DNA from: Nitzschia sp. pyKryTriq1
Taxonomy: Eukaryota > Bacillariophyta > Bacillariophyceae > Bacillariales > Bacillariaceae
Assembly (NCBI GenBank): GCA_956465555.1
Contig: OY101115.1
Span: 4,006,120-4,070,119 of the forward strand
DNA length: 64,000 nucleotides
Direction: 5' to 3'
Within the stretch, counting starts at the first letter, position 1. Each line of letters starts with the position of its first letter. Both the position numbers and the translations under genes were made by a program. The notes under the pieces were generated by a model. That model did no database searches, had not been told where the DNA came from, and saw only the letters and a program-made list of their open reading frames with translations. Positions 31,555 to 42,107 of this stretch are shown here, piece by piece.

Positions 31555-32862
31555 ATGATCCCGGAAATACCGGTTTCCTTGACAGCAAAGGCAAAGCTGG
31601 ATATTCTGTGGGGTCACGTTGCCAGCACGAATGCCAATGCCAATTCCAATTCCAATGCTGATGATCCCAGCGTTGCCGCGGCCGAGAACGGAAAGCGCGA
31701 GTGGCCTTCCTACAACGAAGTCCTCCAAGACATTCGAAAGTCTGATTACAACGAAATATTGACCTGTCCACTTGACCTTCACCCGGGAAAGCCGAAAAAG
31801 AGCAAACTCGTCAAACTGGATTTCAAACTACCGAAGAATCCTTTGTTGCTCGCACAACAACAGTCACAACCACAAAAACTAACATCAGATCCAGATCCAG
31901 ATCCCGATGCGACCCTACTACATCGAAAGAAGACCATTTCTGCTCAAGGCGTGGTTTGCACTGCCAAGCTGCAGCTGTTTGACTTTCCAGAAAATGGGAT
32001 GAAAGGACGGCCCTACTCGGGCCTTTTAAAGCCCGGAACGACAGTGGAACACTGTTTGGTTCGGCTTTCATCGGCGCTACAGCCGATGGAAATGGGGAAT
32101 AATAAGCGGGTGGCAAGAATGATGTTTGGGGAAAAGCTAACGTCTGCAAAGATTTTCCCAGGGGTAGCGATTAAGCTGTTTCGGTCTCATCAAAACTCTG
32201 GTAATGCCTTGTTTCTAGGGTCCAAAGTTGGTCAAAGCGAGTCCGAGTTCTTTGCCCACTGCCTGTGCTCTCAAATCACCTCGAGGATGCCAGTGACACT
32301 CAAACCGATTCTTCAGATTTTCAAACGCTACTCACAGCATCCCATGGCCCTTGGCCTTTCAGATCTCTGCATGTACGATGCGGACGGAGAAATGGCCGAA
32401 GATCTCAATTTCCCATTCTGTTTGACCCTTCATCCTCGTGTTCGAACCAAGATCAATCTGGGACGGGATCTTCCTGACGAAGAAGTGGACGCGATGGAGA
32501 CACTTGACTCCTATCTTGATGACATTCAGCAAATTCCAAAGGGCACGACGCTCTATGATGTCTATGCGAATCCGGACCCTCTTTCGGTCACCAATGTCAG
32601 CAAACTACAAAGGATCGGCCGGATTGTGTCGACATCGACCATGAAGGAATCTCCCCACGACGATGGTCTGTTTTTCCGCCATCAAAAGAAGGACGAAGAT
32701 TTTGCTTTGCGACCAGAGTGGAAGGAGGACCTGAGCACAAAAGTTGTGCTGAAGGATGGAAGCAGAGGAACTGCCGCCACATTGGCAGGCTGGGAACTGT
32801 TCGAGCATCAGATTGCAGAAGGTGGTTTTATCGATTTCGAGCATTATGCGAGCAAAAAATAG
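31555..32862 (+). CDS. conserved orphan with catalase-like sequence blocks
   Basis: The single exon encodes 435 aa. I do not recognise it with certainty. The middle (RLSSALQP, FPGVAIKLFRS, SGNALFLGSKVGQ, then FFAHCLCSQ) and the end (IVSTSTMKESPHDDGLFFRH, EDFALRPEWKEDL) resemble catalase-fold proteins in order and spacing. The proximal heme-ligand pattern R-x3-Y of true catalases is not seen. A low-complexity Asn/Ala run lies near residue 25, and an Asp-Pro repeat near 120 comes from a GATCCA simple repeat. There is no signal peptide. It may be a catalase-related heme protein with another activity, or unrelated. The frame is open upstream without an ATG; the first ATG is at 31555. Confidence 0.65.
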   Translation: MIPEIPVSLTAKAKLDILWGHVASTNANANSNSNADDPSVAAAENGKREWPSYNEVLQDIRKSDYNEILTCPLDLHPGKPKKSKLVKLDFKLPKNPLLLAQQQSQPQKLTSDPDPDPDATLLHRKKTISAQGVVCTAKLQLFDFPENGMKGRPYSGLLKPGTTVEHCLVRLSSALQPMEMGNNKRVARMMFGEKLTSAKIFPGVAIKLFRSHQNSGNALFLGSKVGQSESEFFAHCLCSQITSRMPVTLKPILQIFKRYSQHPMALGLSDLCMYDADGEMAEDLNFPFCLTLHPRVRTKINLGRDLPDEEVDAMETLDSYLDDIQQIPKGTTLYDVYANPDPLSVTNVSKLQRIGRIVSTSTMKESPHDDGLFFRHQKKDEDFALRPEWKEDLSTKVVLKDGSRGTAATLAGWELFEHQIAEGGFIDFEHYASKK

Positions 32863-33034
32863 TTGGCAACTCGGTTCCAACCGTAATAATCAGCGTGAAT
32901 GGCTCGTCTTTCCTCTCCTGTCCTGGAATTTCTTCCACGCAGTCTCCTATGGAATAAGTGTAAGGGATTGTTATGCTAGCCCTACATGACTCGAGGCCTT
33001 TCAAGTTGTTGGTTCCAAAAGTATGTGTTGGCTA

Positions 33035-35492
33035 TTATTTCTTCACTAGCTTGTACATCCCGTCTGGTCCGCACTCGAGCTTGTCTTTCTTGCAGAGATG
33101 TTGCAGGAGCCTACTCAGCTGTTGTGGCGTCTTGTTATACTTGATATCTGATCCCGTAACAAACATCTTGAGTGTATTATGGATGCGATCCAATGGCAGC
33201 TGGCCATGTGTGTTCAACATCCCGCAAATATAGCTTTCGTAAACATCGAGGTCCTCTTCTTCCTGCGCGGCCGCGGAGACTGCTCGGGATTGATGTGCGT
33301 CTTCTTCCATGGGAACTGAATCATCGCCCTCGCCTACAGCCAAAAGATGTTCTCGTGTGGCAACGACGTAAGTGGAGGGAGGCTGCAACTGCAAGACCCG
33401 ATGTCCGACCCAATATCCCATCCGTTTCTGAATTGTATGTTCTGGGATTCCTGTTTCATTGGATAGCTCTTCCACCGTCCATTTATCCTTGTCTTCAAAG
33501 TGCGAAATCAAGGTCGCCAAGAGTGGTGCCACAGAAAATTCTCGAGTTTCCACGGCGGTGGTACCGTCCTCGAGCTCTTCCAAGACATCGAGTTCTAGCT
33601 GAACAGTCCCAAGTTGGTTCAACCAGACCAATCGACGGGGATTCTTCAGTCGAGCGTATTCCGCGCCAAAGTGGTCCAGCCCCACCTGCAACCGAGGATG
33701 ATGCTTGAATTGTTCATTTTGGAGGGCGGGCCAGAAAATGTGCGAGACTATCGCTGAATCGACAATAGTAGGGTCCTGAGGAGTTGTTTCACCTTCTGGT
33801 GGTAATTCGTTCGCCTGCAGTTGCCGCCGACGTTTCTCCTTGGCTTTGAGAGTATTGTGAATGTTGGTAATGACTCGTTTACTATCGTCCGTGTCCTTGA
33901 TCATGATTTCGCAATTGCGCATGCTAAGTTCTCCGAATCGAAGCTTGAGTAATTCCAATGTGTGCACTTCCTTGTCCGTGTTGTAGTCCAAGTTGGCCAA
34001 AAGCTTGTCGGCCAACATAAGTCGATACTCATTCACAAAGAGTTCCTTGCTGCCATAGATACTGACCAAAATGGAAAGTATATCACCGCCTCCACTGGAT
34101 CCATTGCTTCCTCCCATACCAATGTTATCAAAGAATCCACCCTTTTGCTTGCTAATGGGTGGTGGTGGTTGCCAATCAAAGGTCGGTTCATCCTCTTCAT
34201 CGTCCGAGTCGGCAGTACTGTGCTCGAGTGGCCGAGCATCCAGTCGACGGAGTTCCTCGTAGAGTTCTCCACCGACTTCGGCGTCTGTCAAGCTAGTAAT
34301 GATACATCGCACCGTGTTATGACGACGCCGCAAGTAACTACGGACTGGTTCGGCCACCACTTGCAGGAGCCGATCGGACGGGTCAATCTCCCGTAATACC
34401 TTGATGGTATTAATGTATACATCAATAATCTGATGCGTTCCCGCCCCGGGATGATTCAAGCGTCGAATGAGACTTTGCCTCAGAGCTTGTCCCAAGGATG
34501 AGTGCATCTTGGTTTGCTCTAGCACTTGCTTGAGTTCCATGACCGCCGGATGAGAATCAGGATAGTCGGCAACCAATTCAAAAATTTCTTCATTGCGCAC
34601 CAGACAGTAGCATTCGGCACAAGTAAACTGAATTTTGAGTTTCCAGTCGTCCTCCTCGAATCGCTCCTGTCCTACTAAATCTACAAGCCAAGGGAGAACA
34701 ACCGTCTTTTGGTATTCTTGGACTTGCTGGAATAGTCCTTCTTGTTCAAATTCGGTCGCAATGGTGAATCGAACCCAGTTCAGAATAGTTTCATGCAGAG
34801 CAGCACTCAAGGGATCTTGCAGCAAACCATGCAGTTGAATCCATCCCAACGATCTCAAATTGGCAAAGAAGGTCAATTCCGACGATAGTAGCTCCTCGTC
34901 CTTGGACGATGACTCCTCAGCATCTTCGTCGTCTTGCTGCGATTGCTGCTGTTTTTGCTGCCGTGCCTCCAACGACTGCTGAAAGAGTTTCTGAAAGGCC
35001 CGCAAGAGGTGGCCATCGGCACGAGCCATAATGGCGGCCGTCATGCATTGACGACGGGACTCTTTGGGGTCATTTGAAAACGAACAAGCAAGCTCGGGGG
35101 ATCCATTCTCGGCATTCTATCGAGTGTATTGCAATGCCATGTAAAAAAGTAGTGAGGTACGTAAGAATGTGAGGAGTCGAGAAAAGACAGACAGACGAAT
35201 GAATGAATGATGAATGACTCCAAGAAACAAATAGGTGATCGTACGCATACGAACGTACCCATGCTTCTAGAACTCCACACAGCCACTCCACACGCTGCGG
35301 TAGAGTCTTCCAATGAAAGCCAGGCTTGTTGTTTTTCTTGTTGGTTAGCATTATCCACGTTTGCTTGTCGTCCGTCACACCTAAAAACTCCCTGGCAGCC
35401 ACGGTCGTCGGACGAGTGTCATAGCTTTGGATGGAACGGCGATGATTCATCCACTCATCGTGGGTACTTGTAGCAACCTGGGTATTCGACAT
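33035..35492 (-). CDS. APC2: anaphase-promoting complex subunit 2 (cullin-like)
   Basis: APC2 is the cullin scaffold of the APC/C ubiquitin ligase that drives mitotic exit; it binds the RING subunit APC11. My model has two exons, 35259-35492 and 33035-35116, with a 142-bp GT-AG intron, giving 771 aa. Three acceptors (the chosen one at 35117, another at about 35108, another at 35093) all stay in frame, so the junction is uncertain. The cullin homology region includes ILVSIYGSKELFVNEYRLML, LLKLRFGELSMRNCEIMIKD and a WPAL motif. The C-terminal APC2 winged-helix region is SYICGMLNTHGQLPLDRIHN through YKLVKK. A decayed copy of this 3' end lies at 18170-18340. The gene converges with the catalase-like orphan. 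Confidence 0.9.
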
Positions 35493-36261
35493 GTTTTCAC
35501 TCGGTAATAATGAGGAGGATTCGGAAAGACGTTGGATGATGTTGGAAAAAATATGAATACGATAGTCTGTTTTCAAACAATGACAACACGAAAACACCTA
35601 CGGGGAGTTCATTTATTTTTTAGTTGAAGGAGTGGTGGGGCGAGGGACAGACGCGCCAGAGTATTCGTACTGTAATGACTTGTACTGTCATACTGTAATA
35701 GGGTACTGTCACAAGTACCGGTACATACAGTAGGTCTACTCGTACAAGCGTACCAGGTACCAGGTACTCTTGCAGAAGTACCGTATCGTCTCTACTCGCC
35801 CGTACTGTACTTGTACGTACCGCACGCACAGAGGGAGAGCTCTCTCGCCTTCCTCTGTCGATCTTGGGGCTGAATTTGCGCTGTGCGTAATAGCTACCGG
35901 TAGCTGTAGAGAGGGGGTATACGAGCAGGCTCAAGGCAGGCAATCGCGTAATAACAACTGTTGCCAGTTCCACTTCTATCTCCGCTGCTGACTAACTGCT
36001 GAAGGCATTGAAAAAAGATAACATTGGACATCTCAACAGGCCATTCTTTGTGTTGCATTGCTCTCGAGTTCCGACGAGCTGATATAAAGTTGTAGTCTAC
36101 CGCTCTAGTAGAGAGAGACCCCCCCTCCTCTTCGCCAACGCGTGTTTGATTGATTCGATCCATCCATCCTCGCTGCCAATTTCGTGCCAACTCTCAATAC
36201 CAATAACCAATAAAGTACTGTACCAGTATATTGTTGATTGATAATCATCGAGAGCAGGTTT
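35493..36261. other. divergent promoter region between APC2 and the DCN1-like gene
   Basis: No gene. A dense GTAC cluster at 35660-35830 (AAGTACCGGTACATAC, TACCAGGTACCAGGTACTC) lies between two genes read outward. AGCTACCGGTAGCT, a perfect 14-bp palindrome, is at about 35891-35904. Confidence 0.55.
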
Positions 36262-37117
36262 ATGCCTAGCCCAAGTTCGCGCTCCTCACAAAAACGCAAG
36301 AGCAACAACATGTGGAATTCTTCCGGAAGTGCCCGTTCCAAGAAACGTGGCAGCAGCAGCAATAATTACCCGAGTCGGCCCGCCATTGATGAAGAGGCTG
36401 CCGAGAAGCTGTTTGCCGATATTGCTGACGAGGATGATGCTTCGGCGGCAGGAATGGAAGGAATTTCAACTCTTTGTGAAAAGCTCGAGATTGATCCTCT
36501 AGAAGATGTCCGTATTTTGGTACTGCTGTGGAAACTAGGGAGCAAGGAAAAACCGGCCCAGATTTCCAAGGAAGAATGGATGGCAGGATGCCAAAAGCTT
36601 CAGCTCGATTCGTTGGAAAAGTTCAAGGCTCTCCTTCCATCTTTGGATACAGGGTTCTTAGATCGAATGGAATTCAGGGACTTTTATAAGGTACGAGGAC
36701 ATAGTATGTATTATGACGCAAGATGATGACATGGAGATCGATCCGTCCCTTGCAGCAGACCTGCCTTCTCTCACACACAATCATTTCTTCGTGTTGACTT
36801 GATGTTTGCTATTGCTGTAGTTTTGCTTTCGTTTCAACCTTCATGGCACGCATCGGACTTTAGATAAGGAAATGGTGGTAGCCTTGATGGACATGATTCT
36901 GAAGGACCGCGTTTCGGCTAATCGGTTGGAGTCCTTTGGCGCATTTTGCGAGTCACAAAAGTCCTACTCACGCATCACTCTGGATCAGTGGACGTCATTT
37001 TTGGACTTTTGCTACGAATGCGAAGATTTGAGTACCTATGATGAGTCGAGTTCTGCCTGGCCCGTTTTGATTGATGAATATGTGGAGTTTATGGAACAGC
37101 AGCAAAAGAAGAAGTAG
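36262..37117 (+). CDS. DCN1-like cullin neddylation protein (DCUN1D family)
   Basis: DCN1-like proteins act as E3-type co-factors that place NEDD8 on cullins. Exons are 36262-36690 and 36821-37117 with a 130-bp GT-AG intron between complete codons, giving 241 aa. After a Ser/Lys/Arg-rich N-terminus (possible nuclear signal, KKRGSSSNN) the potentiating-neddylation domain spans about 50-238: LCEKLEIDPLEDVRILVLLW, SKEEWMAGCQKL, FCFRFN, LDKEMVVALMDMIL, ITLDQWTSFLDFC and the signature AWPVLIDEYVEFM. There is no UBA domain. It is head-to-head with the cullin-like APC2 gene, although APC2 itself is not known to be neddylated. Confidence 0.9.
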
Positions 37118-37319
37118 TATCATAGGAGAAAAAGTCTAAGACCACCAGTAGCACGCAATGTACGTTTGCGGCTGGGGCGGTAGAGTATTGCAGAAAAATG
37201 TTCAAGCTTCATAGTGTTTTCTAGCTCTAGCTGACTTTCAACATGACACACGTCGATATGGAAACCAACAGTCCTCTACTTTGCATTCTTACATATTTCA
37301 CGAGTTGACGTTGATGATT

Positions 37320-37947
37320 CTATTCTGATCGGCCCACTTGTTCTTTCAAAAATCGCTGGAGCTCATTCTCACTAGATCCACTATATGATCCTAAAACCTT
37401 TTCGCCTTGCAGCACCAAAAAAGTCGGCATCATTGCCACACTGTATTTGCCAGCGATGTCATCGAATTCATCGACATCTACGGTCAAAAATGAAGTGCCC
37501 TTAAAGTGCGAAGATAACTTTTCATAAAAGGGCTGGATTTTGTGGCAGGGTTTACACCAGCTAAGAAATGGGGAAATAAAATAGAAACGCGATGAGGTTA
37601 GAGGAAGAATAGTGGCTTATTGGCGAGGGCCAAACGCACTGTGCTCTGTTTTCGTCGTACCTGGCTGTGAATTTACAAACCACTTTGTGGTCCTTCTTTT
37701 CTAGAAACGCATGAAAATCTTCGCTTGATTCCAACGTTTTGACAGTCGATGGCCCAACAGCTGTTATTTCTTCTACCGCCTCCTTCTCATCTGCATTAGC
37801 GGTGAAAGAGACTTGCAGGGCATCGCCGACGGCTTTTGGTAGCAGGCCCATTTGCGCCAGTCGGACCGCGACCCATTTGAGTGCAAGAATAACAATGGGC
37901 AACACGGCCGTATATGGAACACAAACACCTCCAATGCACAACAACAT
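37320..37947 (-). CDS. membrane-anchored thioredoxin-domain protein
   Basis: The model has exons 37661-37947 and 37320-37560 with a 100-bp GT-AG intron and a shared AG|C codon, giving 175 aa. The N-terminus has a hydrophobic anchor (VCVPYTAVLPIVILALKWVA) headed by a CIGGVCVPY motif. The thioredoxin fold begins near residue 75; the active site is WCKPC (residues 97-101), followed by VDVDEFDDIAGKYSVAMMPT with the cis-Pro. It can reduce or exchange disulfides at a membrane surface. The KP between the two Cys is a thioredoxin-h-like variant of the usual GP. The second exon is short and clear only when the splice is made. The start ATG is at 37947; an upstream in-frame codon is not ATG. Confidence 0.85.
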
Positions 37948-38139
37948 GACAGGCAATCAGAACCTTCGCTAACTAGAATATAATAGTAGTAGAGTGATGG
38001 GCGATGTTCAATATCCGGTGGTCAGAAACAATAACTTTTGTACGTTGTTGCACGCTACCGTTATTGAGTTCGAAGAGAAGTCGATCGTGCGCGAAAGGAC
38101 GTGAAAAGAGCGAGAGAGAAAACATGTAGTAAAAGTACC

Positions 38140-38225
38140 ATTACAGTACTCGTACCGCACTCGTACATACAGTACTCGTACTGTACCGGTATACCGGTAC
38201 GGTGTACCGTACTCGTACGTGTACG
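38140..38225. promoter_or_regulatory. GTAC-palindrome cluster
   Basis: AGTACTCGTACCGC, TACAGTACTCGTACTG and CCGGTATACCGGTACGG follow one another, ending in GTACGTGTACGGTATATAGG. It lies about 200 bp 5' of the thioredoxin-like gene on the opposite strand. Regulatory role inferred from position only. Confidence 0.4.
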
Positions 38226-39231
38226 GTATATAGGTAAGAGGTTTTGACGCACACACTTGTACGGACAACGACTCATTCGACTGGGAGGCAGTTGCATCCT
38301 CCGATGATCTTTCATGTCATGTTGTACTGGCAGTCCTACCGGTATAACTGGTACTCCTTGTTGTCGTGTTCTACTCACTCATCGAGAGGTCTTGGCTTGT
38401 GCCTTTTCAATTCGAACTACTACTTGAGTCGAGCAGGTACTTAGATGTTGAAATCAGTGGGTTATTGTATTCGATGACTCCTCTTGCGTGCACTAGAGTA
38501 GTGGAGCTATAGCAGTATACTACCTCCACAAAGAAATGACGGCAGCATCTACAGTAGTCAGAGACTGGACCCGTGCATAACTCCCACAGACGGAGATTCT
38601 GACCGTGGAAAGTATTCTTTGCAACAGGAGTAATCATTTGCTGGATGATCCGGCATCGGATACCAACCATCCACCAAGGGATGCTATATTCGGAGCAATA
38701 GAGCAGAAACAATCAACAAAGGAGGACGAGACATCATGTAAGTCGACTATAGTGGGTCCATCCATTGCAAAGCGATGATTTTGACAGTCGATCCCGTACA
38801 GGGATAATAATATCATATATAGAAGTCGGGTGGCGCAAGCAACAAGAATGAATGACTCAGTGAACTTTGAAGTATGGGTGACCACAGTCCATTTTTTTTA
38901 CTATGGACGTCTCGTCAAAGTGAAGTAAATTTGGTCCTCATCGCCAACATTTTGCAGAATTGTTCGATTGCTTTTTCTATCGCCAACCTACCAGACGAAT
39001 TGAGTAGCTCAACGAAACAACGGTCACGTACCATGTGGATGCAATGAAAAGGTATGGGATCCTTGAAGCTTTTCATAGTACTCTACGTCATCCGGTGGAT
39101 GACATTCAAAAATCAAAGCTGAACAAGACACAGATGAAAAAGAAAGTGAGCAGAGTCGGACGTAAAAGTACTCGTAGGGACAAAAATGTTCTGGGGGTCG
39201 AACGGCTTCGTGGTCCAATCTCCGGGTACGG

Positions 39232-39260
39232 TATAGTATAGTATAGTATAGTATAGTATC
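39232..39260. repeat. (GTATA)n microsatellite
   Basis: About six head-to-tail GTATA units. Confidence 0.9.
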
Positions 39261-39839
39261 TTTCTCGGTTTTCTTTGCCCAGTACGCATCCAGCATCAGT
39301 GAAAAAATTCTCGTCACGTAATGTTCTCCGACAGGTAAACGGCGAAGTTTTTATTACACATCACTTGCTGCTGCGTACTTGCGTGCATGCGTTCGTCCAA
39401 ATGAAACCATGGTGGACATCGTGTCCATACTCGGAGGATCATCAGCACTTCTTCAACGACGATTGATTCTTCCCTCCCTCCTCTTCTCAATCTGAAAGAT
39501 TTACCTTTCAATGTTAGACCATTTTCATCGATTGTCGCAGTGAATCCCTTTTCAACGTGATTCATTCACAAGCCTAACGATCGCCATGATTGTTGGTTGG
39601 TGTCGTAACAGAGTTCGAATGAGATAATGGATAATGGAGTCGTCATCATGAGGTTGTCGGGTTTTGGATGGAAGAGATGGATCTTCTTCTTTTTTGTCGT
39701 TATTGCTTGGCTGTGCGCGGATCTCGATCCATATTGTTCCCGACGACGTTCAGACCGTCCCGTGCATTTGACTACTCCGAATTGTTTTTCCACAGCTCGG
39801 CGGGCTCGCTCGGCACGATCGTACTGTATCGCCGTTGTT

Positions 39840-40080
39840 GTCTGTACAGTACCAGGTACAGTACTACTACTGTACAAGTACAGTACCGGTACTGTACCGG
39901 GTACTGTTACTGTACTGTACAGTTCCATTACTTTACCGGTACAAAAGTACGTACCGGCATGCACCGGTAGACCGTACTTTGAACGGTCCAAACGGTCGCC
40001 ACCAAGAAAGTTGGATGCCTACAGTAACCGACCATGGCCAACCGCATTGGTCCTCTCAATGACATACGTACCGTACCGGT
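39840..40080. promoter_or_regulatory. GTAC-palindrome cluster 5' of a membrane orphan
   Basis: Units include ACAGTACCAGGTACAGTAC, AGTACCGGTACTGTACCGG, CTTTACCGGTAC and GTACGTACCGGCATGCACCGG. The last unit ends about 100 bp before the start codon at 40179. Confidence 0.4.
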
Positions 40081-40178
40081 ATTACGACTGGTTACAGCAT
40101 CGATTCAGGAAAACCCCCAGTCTTGCACTCCGTGTGAGATATTCGTAGGAACACCAGCTGTCGGTGTGCCCTCCAACG

Positions 40179-41918
40179 ATGTTATTTTGGGTATTTTCCG
40201 TCCTGCTCGGTACCATCCAGCGAGTAGTCTACTCCATCTACTCGGCAACACTTTATTTATGTTTGGCAGTAGCAGTGGGGCATTACTTTGGTTGGATTGA
40301 ACGTTGGATCTGGTGTGTCTTGGAAAAAGAGGGGAGCAAAATTTTGAATGGCGCTACAATTACGATAGGTAGTTTCCGATTGGACTGGTCGGCCATTTTA
40401 CAGGGCAAAATTACACTGCACGCCTCCAACGTGGTGCTGCACACACCTCAGCGCCAAGTTTGGGGCTGGGAATCTCCTTTGATTGGCCGGATCGGCAAGG
40501 CGTCGGTCGAAGTGAATGCTCCCATCACGATCGTGCATGAAATCTTTTTCCGAAAGCACTTGCCGCTCGAAATTTACTCGGTCTTTATTGCGGACGTGCA
40601 AGTGTTTGTGGAACGGCATGACCAAGTCGTCAACGTTTATCTGTGTGATCCTGCAGCGGTGCTTCCACCCCCTCCCTACTTGACACCGCCATCATGCCCA
40701 CACCCTCAGGCAACCGGCGAAGCACATCTACTAGCCGAACCACTTGACTTTTCACGAAGCAAGTCCGACCCGCTCATGGGAGCCCACAATGACAATGCTG
40801 AGGATCTCTTGGGCGGCACGCCAGCAGACCCGTTTGAGGACGAGGAAGATGATATTTTGCTTCAAAAGGATCCGACAAGGTCAAAGATGGCAATGTCAGT
40901 AGGCCACTCATCAGAGGATACCCCAGTTAAAGAAAAACACAAGGAACAAGCTCAGAAAATGGTCCAAGATATGTTGCAGACAGTCCAATCTCTTGGTCGA
41001 GCCGCGCGAAAAGGGTCCCTGCACACTGCTGTGAAGCAACATGGAATGGAAATGGCTGAGAAATTGCGGGACGGATTGTCGACTAGGAATCGCAACACAT
41101 CGAACCTCGAGCAGGGTGTGGCATTGATGGAACAGGTCGGGAAGGTTGCTGCTGAAAGTCTCAAGGCGCCCAAACTGATCCTGCCCGAACGGAAGGTAGG
41201 GGAAGGAGGCCCCAAACCACCCATGGCACGCGTGGGTCGAATTGTTTTGAAGGATGCCCGCATCTTTACCAAGGATAGTTGGATTCAAATAACTCAGGAT
41301 GAAAAAAACCATAAGACGACAAAGCTCAAGGAGCACACTGGAGCCTTTGGTGTTAACTCATCTATCTCGGGTAGCAGTAAAGATGACCCAGCGCCTCCAC
41401 TCAAACGTGGAAATTGGAACCGTCCAATCTTTCTTGAAAACCTGGTTGTCCGCGCCTCCGAGCTTTGCCCTTCCATGTCGCTCAAGGATGAGAACAATCC
41501 TGATCTCCCAGCTGTCTATCAACCCATTGACAAGATCCTGGAAATCGTATGGCGAAGGCTCCTAGCAGAGATGGCTAAGTCCAATGGTGGCCGCCTCTTC
41601 TCCACTGCATTGGGAGAAGTGTTGAGTTTTATTCAATCAAATCCTCAACAGACCCAGAATTCTAGCAGCAACTCGGCTACGATATCAACGACTACAACAA
41701 CTGTCTCGACAACATCGATTTCGACCCCGAAAAACACCAAGAAATCTAGGATAGAGGATACGAATTCAAAGGCAGAGAATCGAGATTTGGCGGCTCATTC
41801 CAAGACGCCCATACCAGCAACAGCTGCTGTTGGCGCTGGTACGAAGCTAACGCAATCAAGAATAAACGATGGCATATCCACCACTGTGGAAGAAATGACC
41901 CACGAAGTGCGAGTCTGA
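40179..41918 (+). CDS. membrane-anchored orphan protein
   Basis: The single exon encodes 579 aa. I do not recognise the family with certainty. One or two hydrophobic helices near the N-terminus (FWVFSVLLGTIQRVVYSIYS, then ATLYLCLAVAVGHYFGW) are followed by a beta-rich stretch: GATITIGSFRLDWSAILQGK, ITLHASNVVLHTP, then YSVFIADVQVFVERHDQ. That order (anchor, then amphipathic beta strands with repeating G-x-I-x-L) recalls lipid-transfer or Mdm31/AsmA-type proteins, which is only an inference. The middle and C-terminal half are hydrophilic, Ser/Thr-rich and probably disordered (a Thr/Ser run near 500-515). The frame is open for five codons upstream without an ATG. Confidence 0.6.
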   Translation: MLFWVFSVLLGTIQRVVYSIYSATLYLCLAVAVGHYFGWIERWIWCVLEKEGSKILNGATITIGSFRLDWSAILQGKITLHASNVVLHTPQRQVWGWESPLIGRIGKASVEVNAPITIVHEIFFRKHLPLEIYSVFIADVQVFVERHDQVVNVYLCDPAAVLPPPPYLTPPSCPHPQATGEAHLLAEPLDFSRSKSDPLMGAHNDNAEDLLGGTPADPFEDEEDDILLQKDPTRSKMAMSVGHSSEDTPVKEKHKEQAQKMVQDMLQTVQSLGRAARKGSLHTAVKQHGMEMAEKLRDGLSTRNRNTSNLEQGVALMEQVGKVAAESLKAPKLILPERKVGEGGPKPPMARVGRIVLKDARIFTKDSWIQITQDEKNHKTTKLKEHTGAFGVNSSISGSSKDDPAPPLKRGNWNRPIFLENLVVRASELCPSMSLKDENNPDLPAVYQPIDKILEIVWRRLLAEMAKSNGGRLFSTALGEVLSFIQSNPQQTQNSSSNSATISTTTTTVSTTSISTPKNTKKSRIEDTNSKAENRDLAAHSKTPIPATAAVGAGTKLTQSRINDGISTTVEEMTHEVRV

Positions 41919-42107
41919 TAGAGGTTGAAGCAACTCCTCGTTTGGAGGCAGGGTGCTACAGTATTTGTCGTCTCGTGAAGCTAATCCGACTGGATTGGAT
42001 CCACTCGCCACAAGCAGGCTCCGTGCGAATGACAACGGCTGGTAATGATGATTTTTGTCAAGTTACAAAGATACATAGGCACTTTAAAAATAGCCCACGA
42101 TTGATTA

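Larger units (their letters stand above)
37948..40178. other. long gene-poor region with two GTAC clusters
   Basis: No supportable gene in 2.2 kb. Short frames here have no recognisable domain, and the longest (39627-40148) is largely a translation of GTAC repeats. Clusters of GTACCGG/CCGGTAC lie at 38140-38225 (5' of the thioredoxin gene) and 39840-40080 (5' of the next gene). A small (GTATA)n run is at 39232-39260. Confidence 0.5.

Noticed and set aside
39314-39565. 83-codon minus ORF
   Set aside because: No family, no supporting splice partner, and it lies in a gene-poor, repeat-bearing region.
39627-40148. 173-codon plus-strand ORF
   Set aside because: Much of it translates GTAC repeats into Tyr/Val/Leu/Pro-rich peptide; there are no domains, and an adjacent intact gene explains the locus better.
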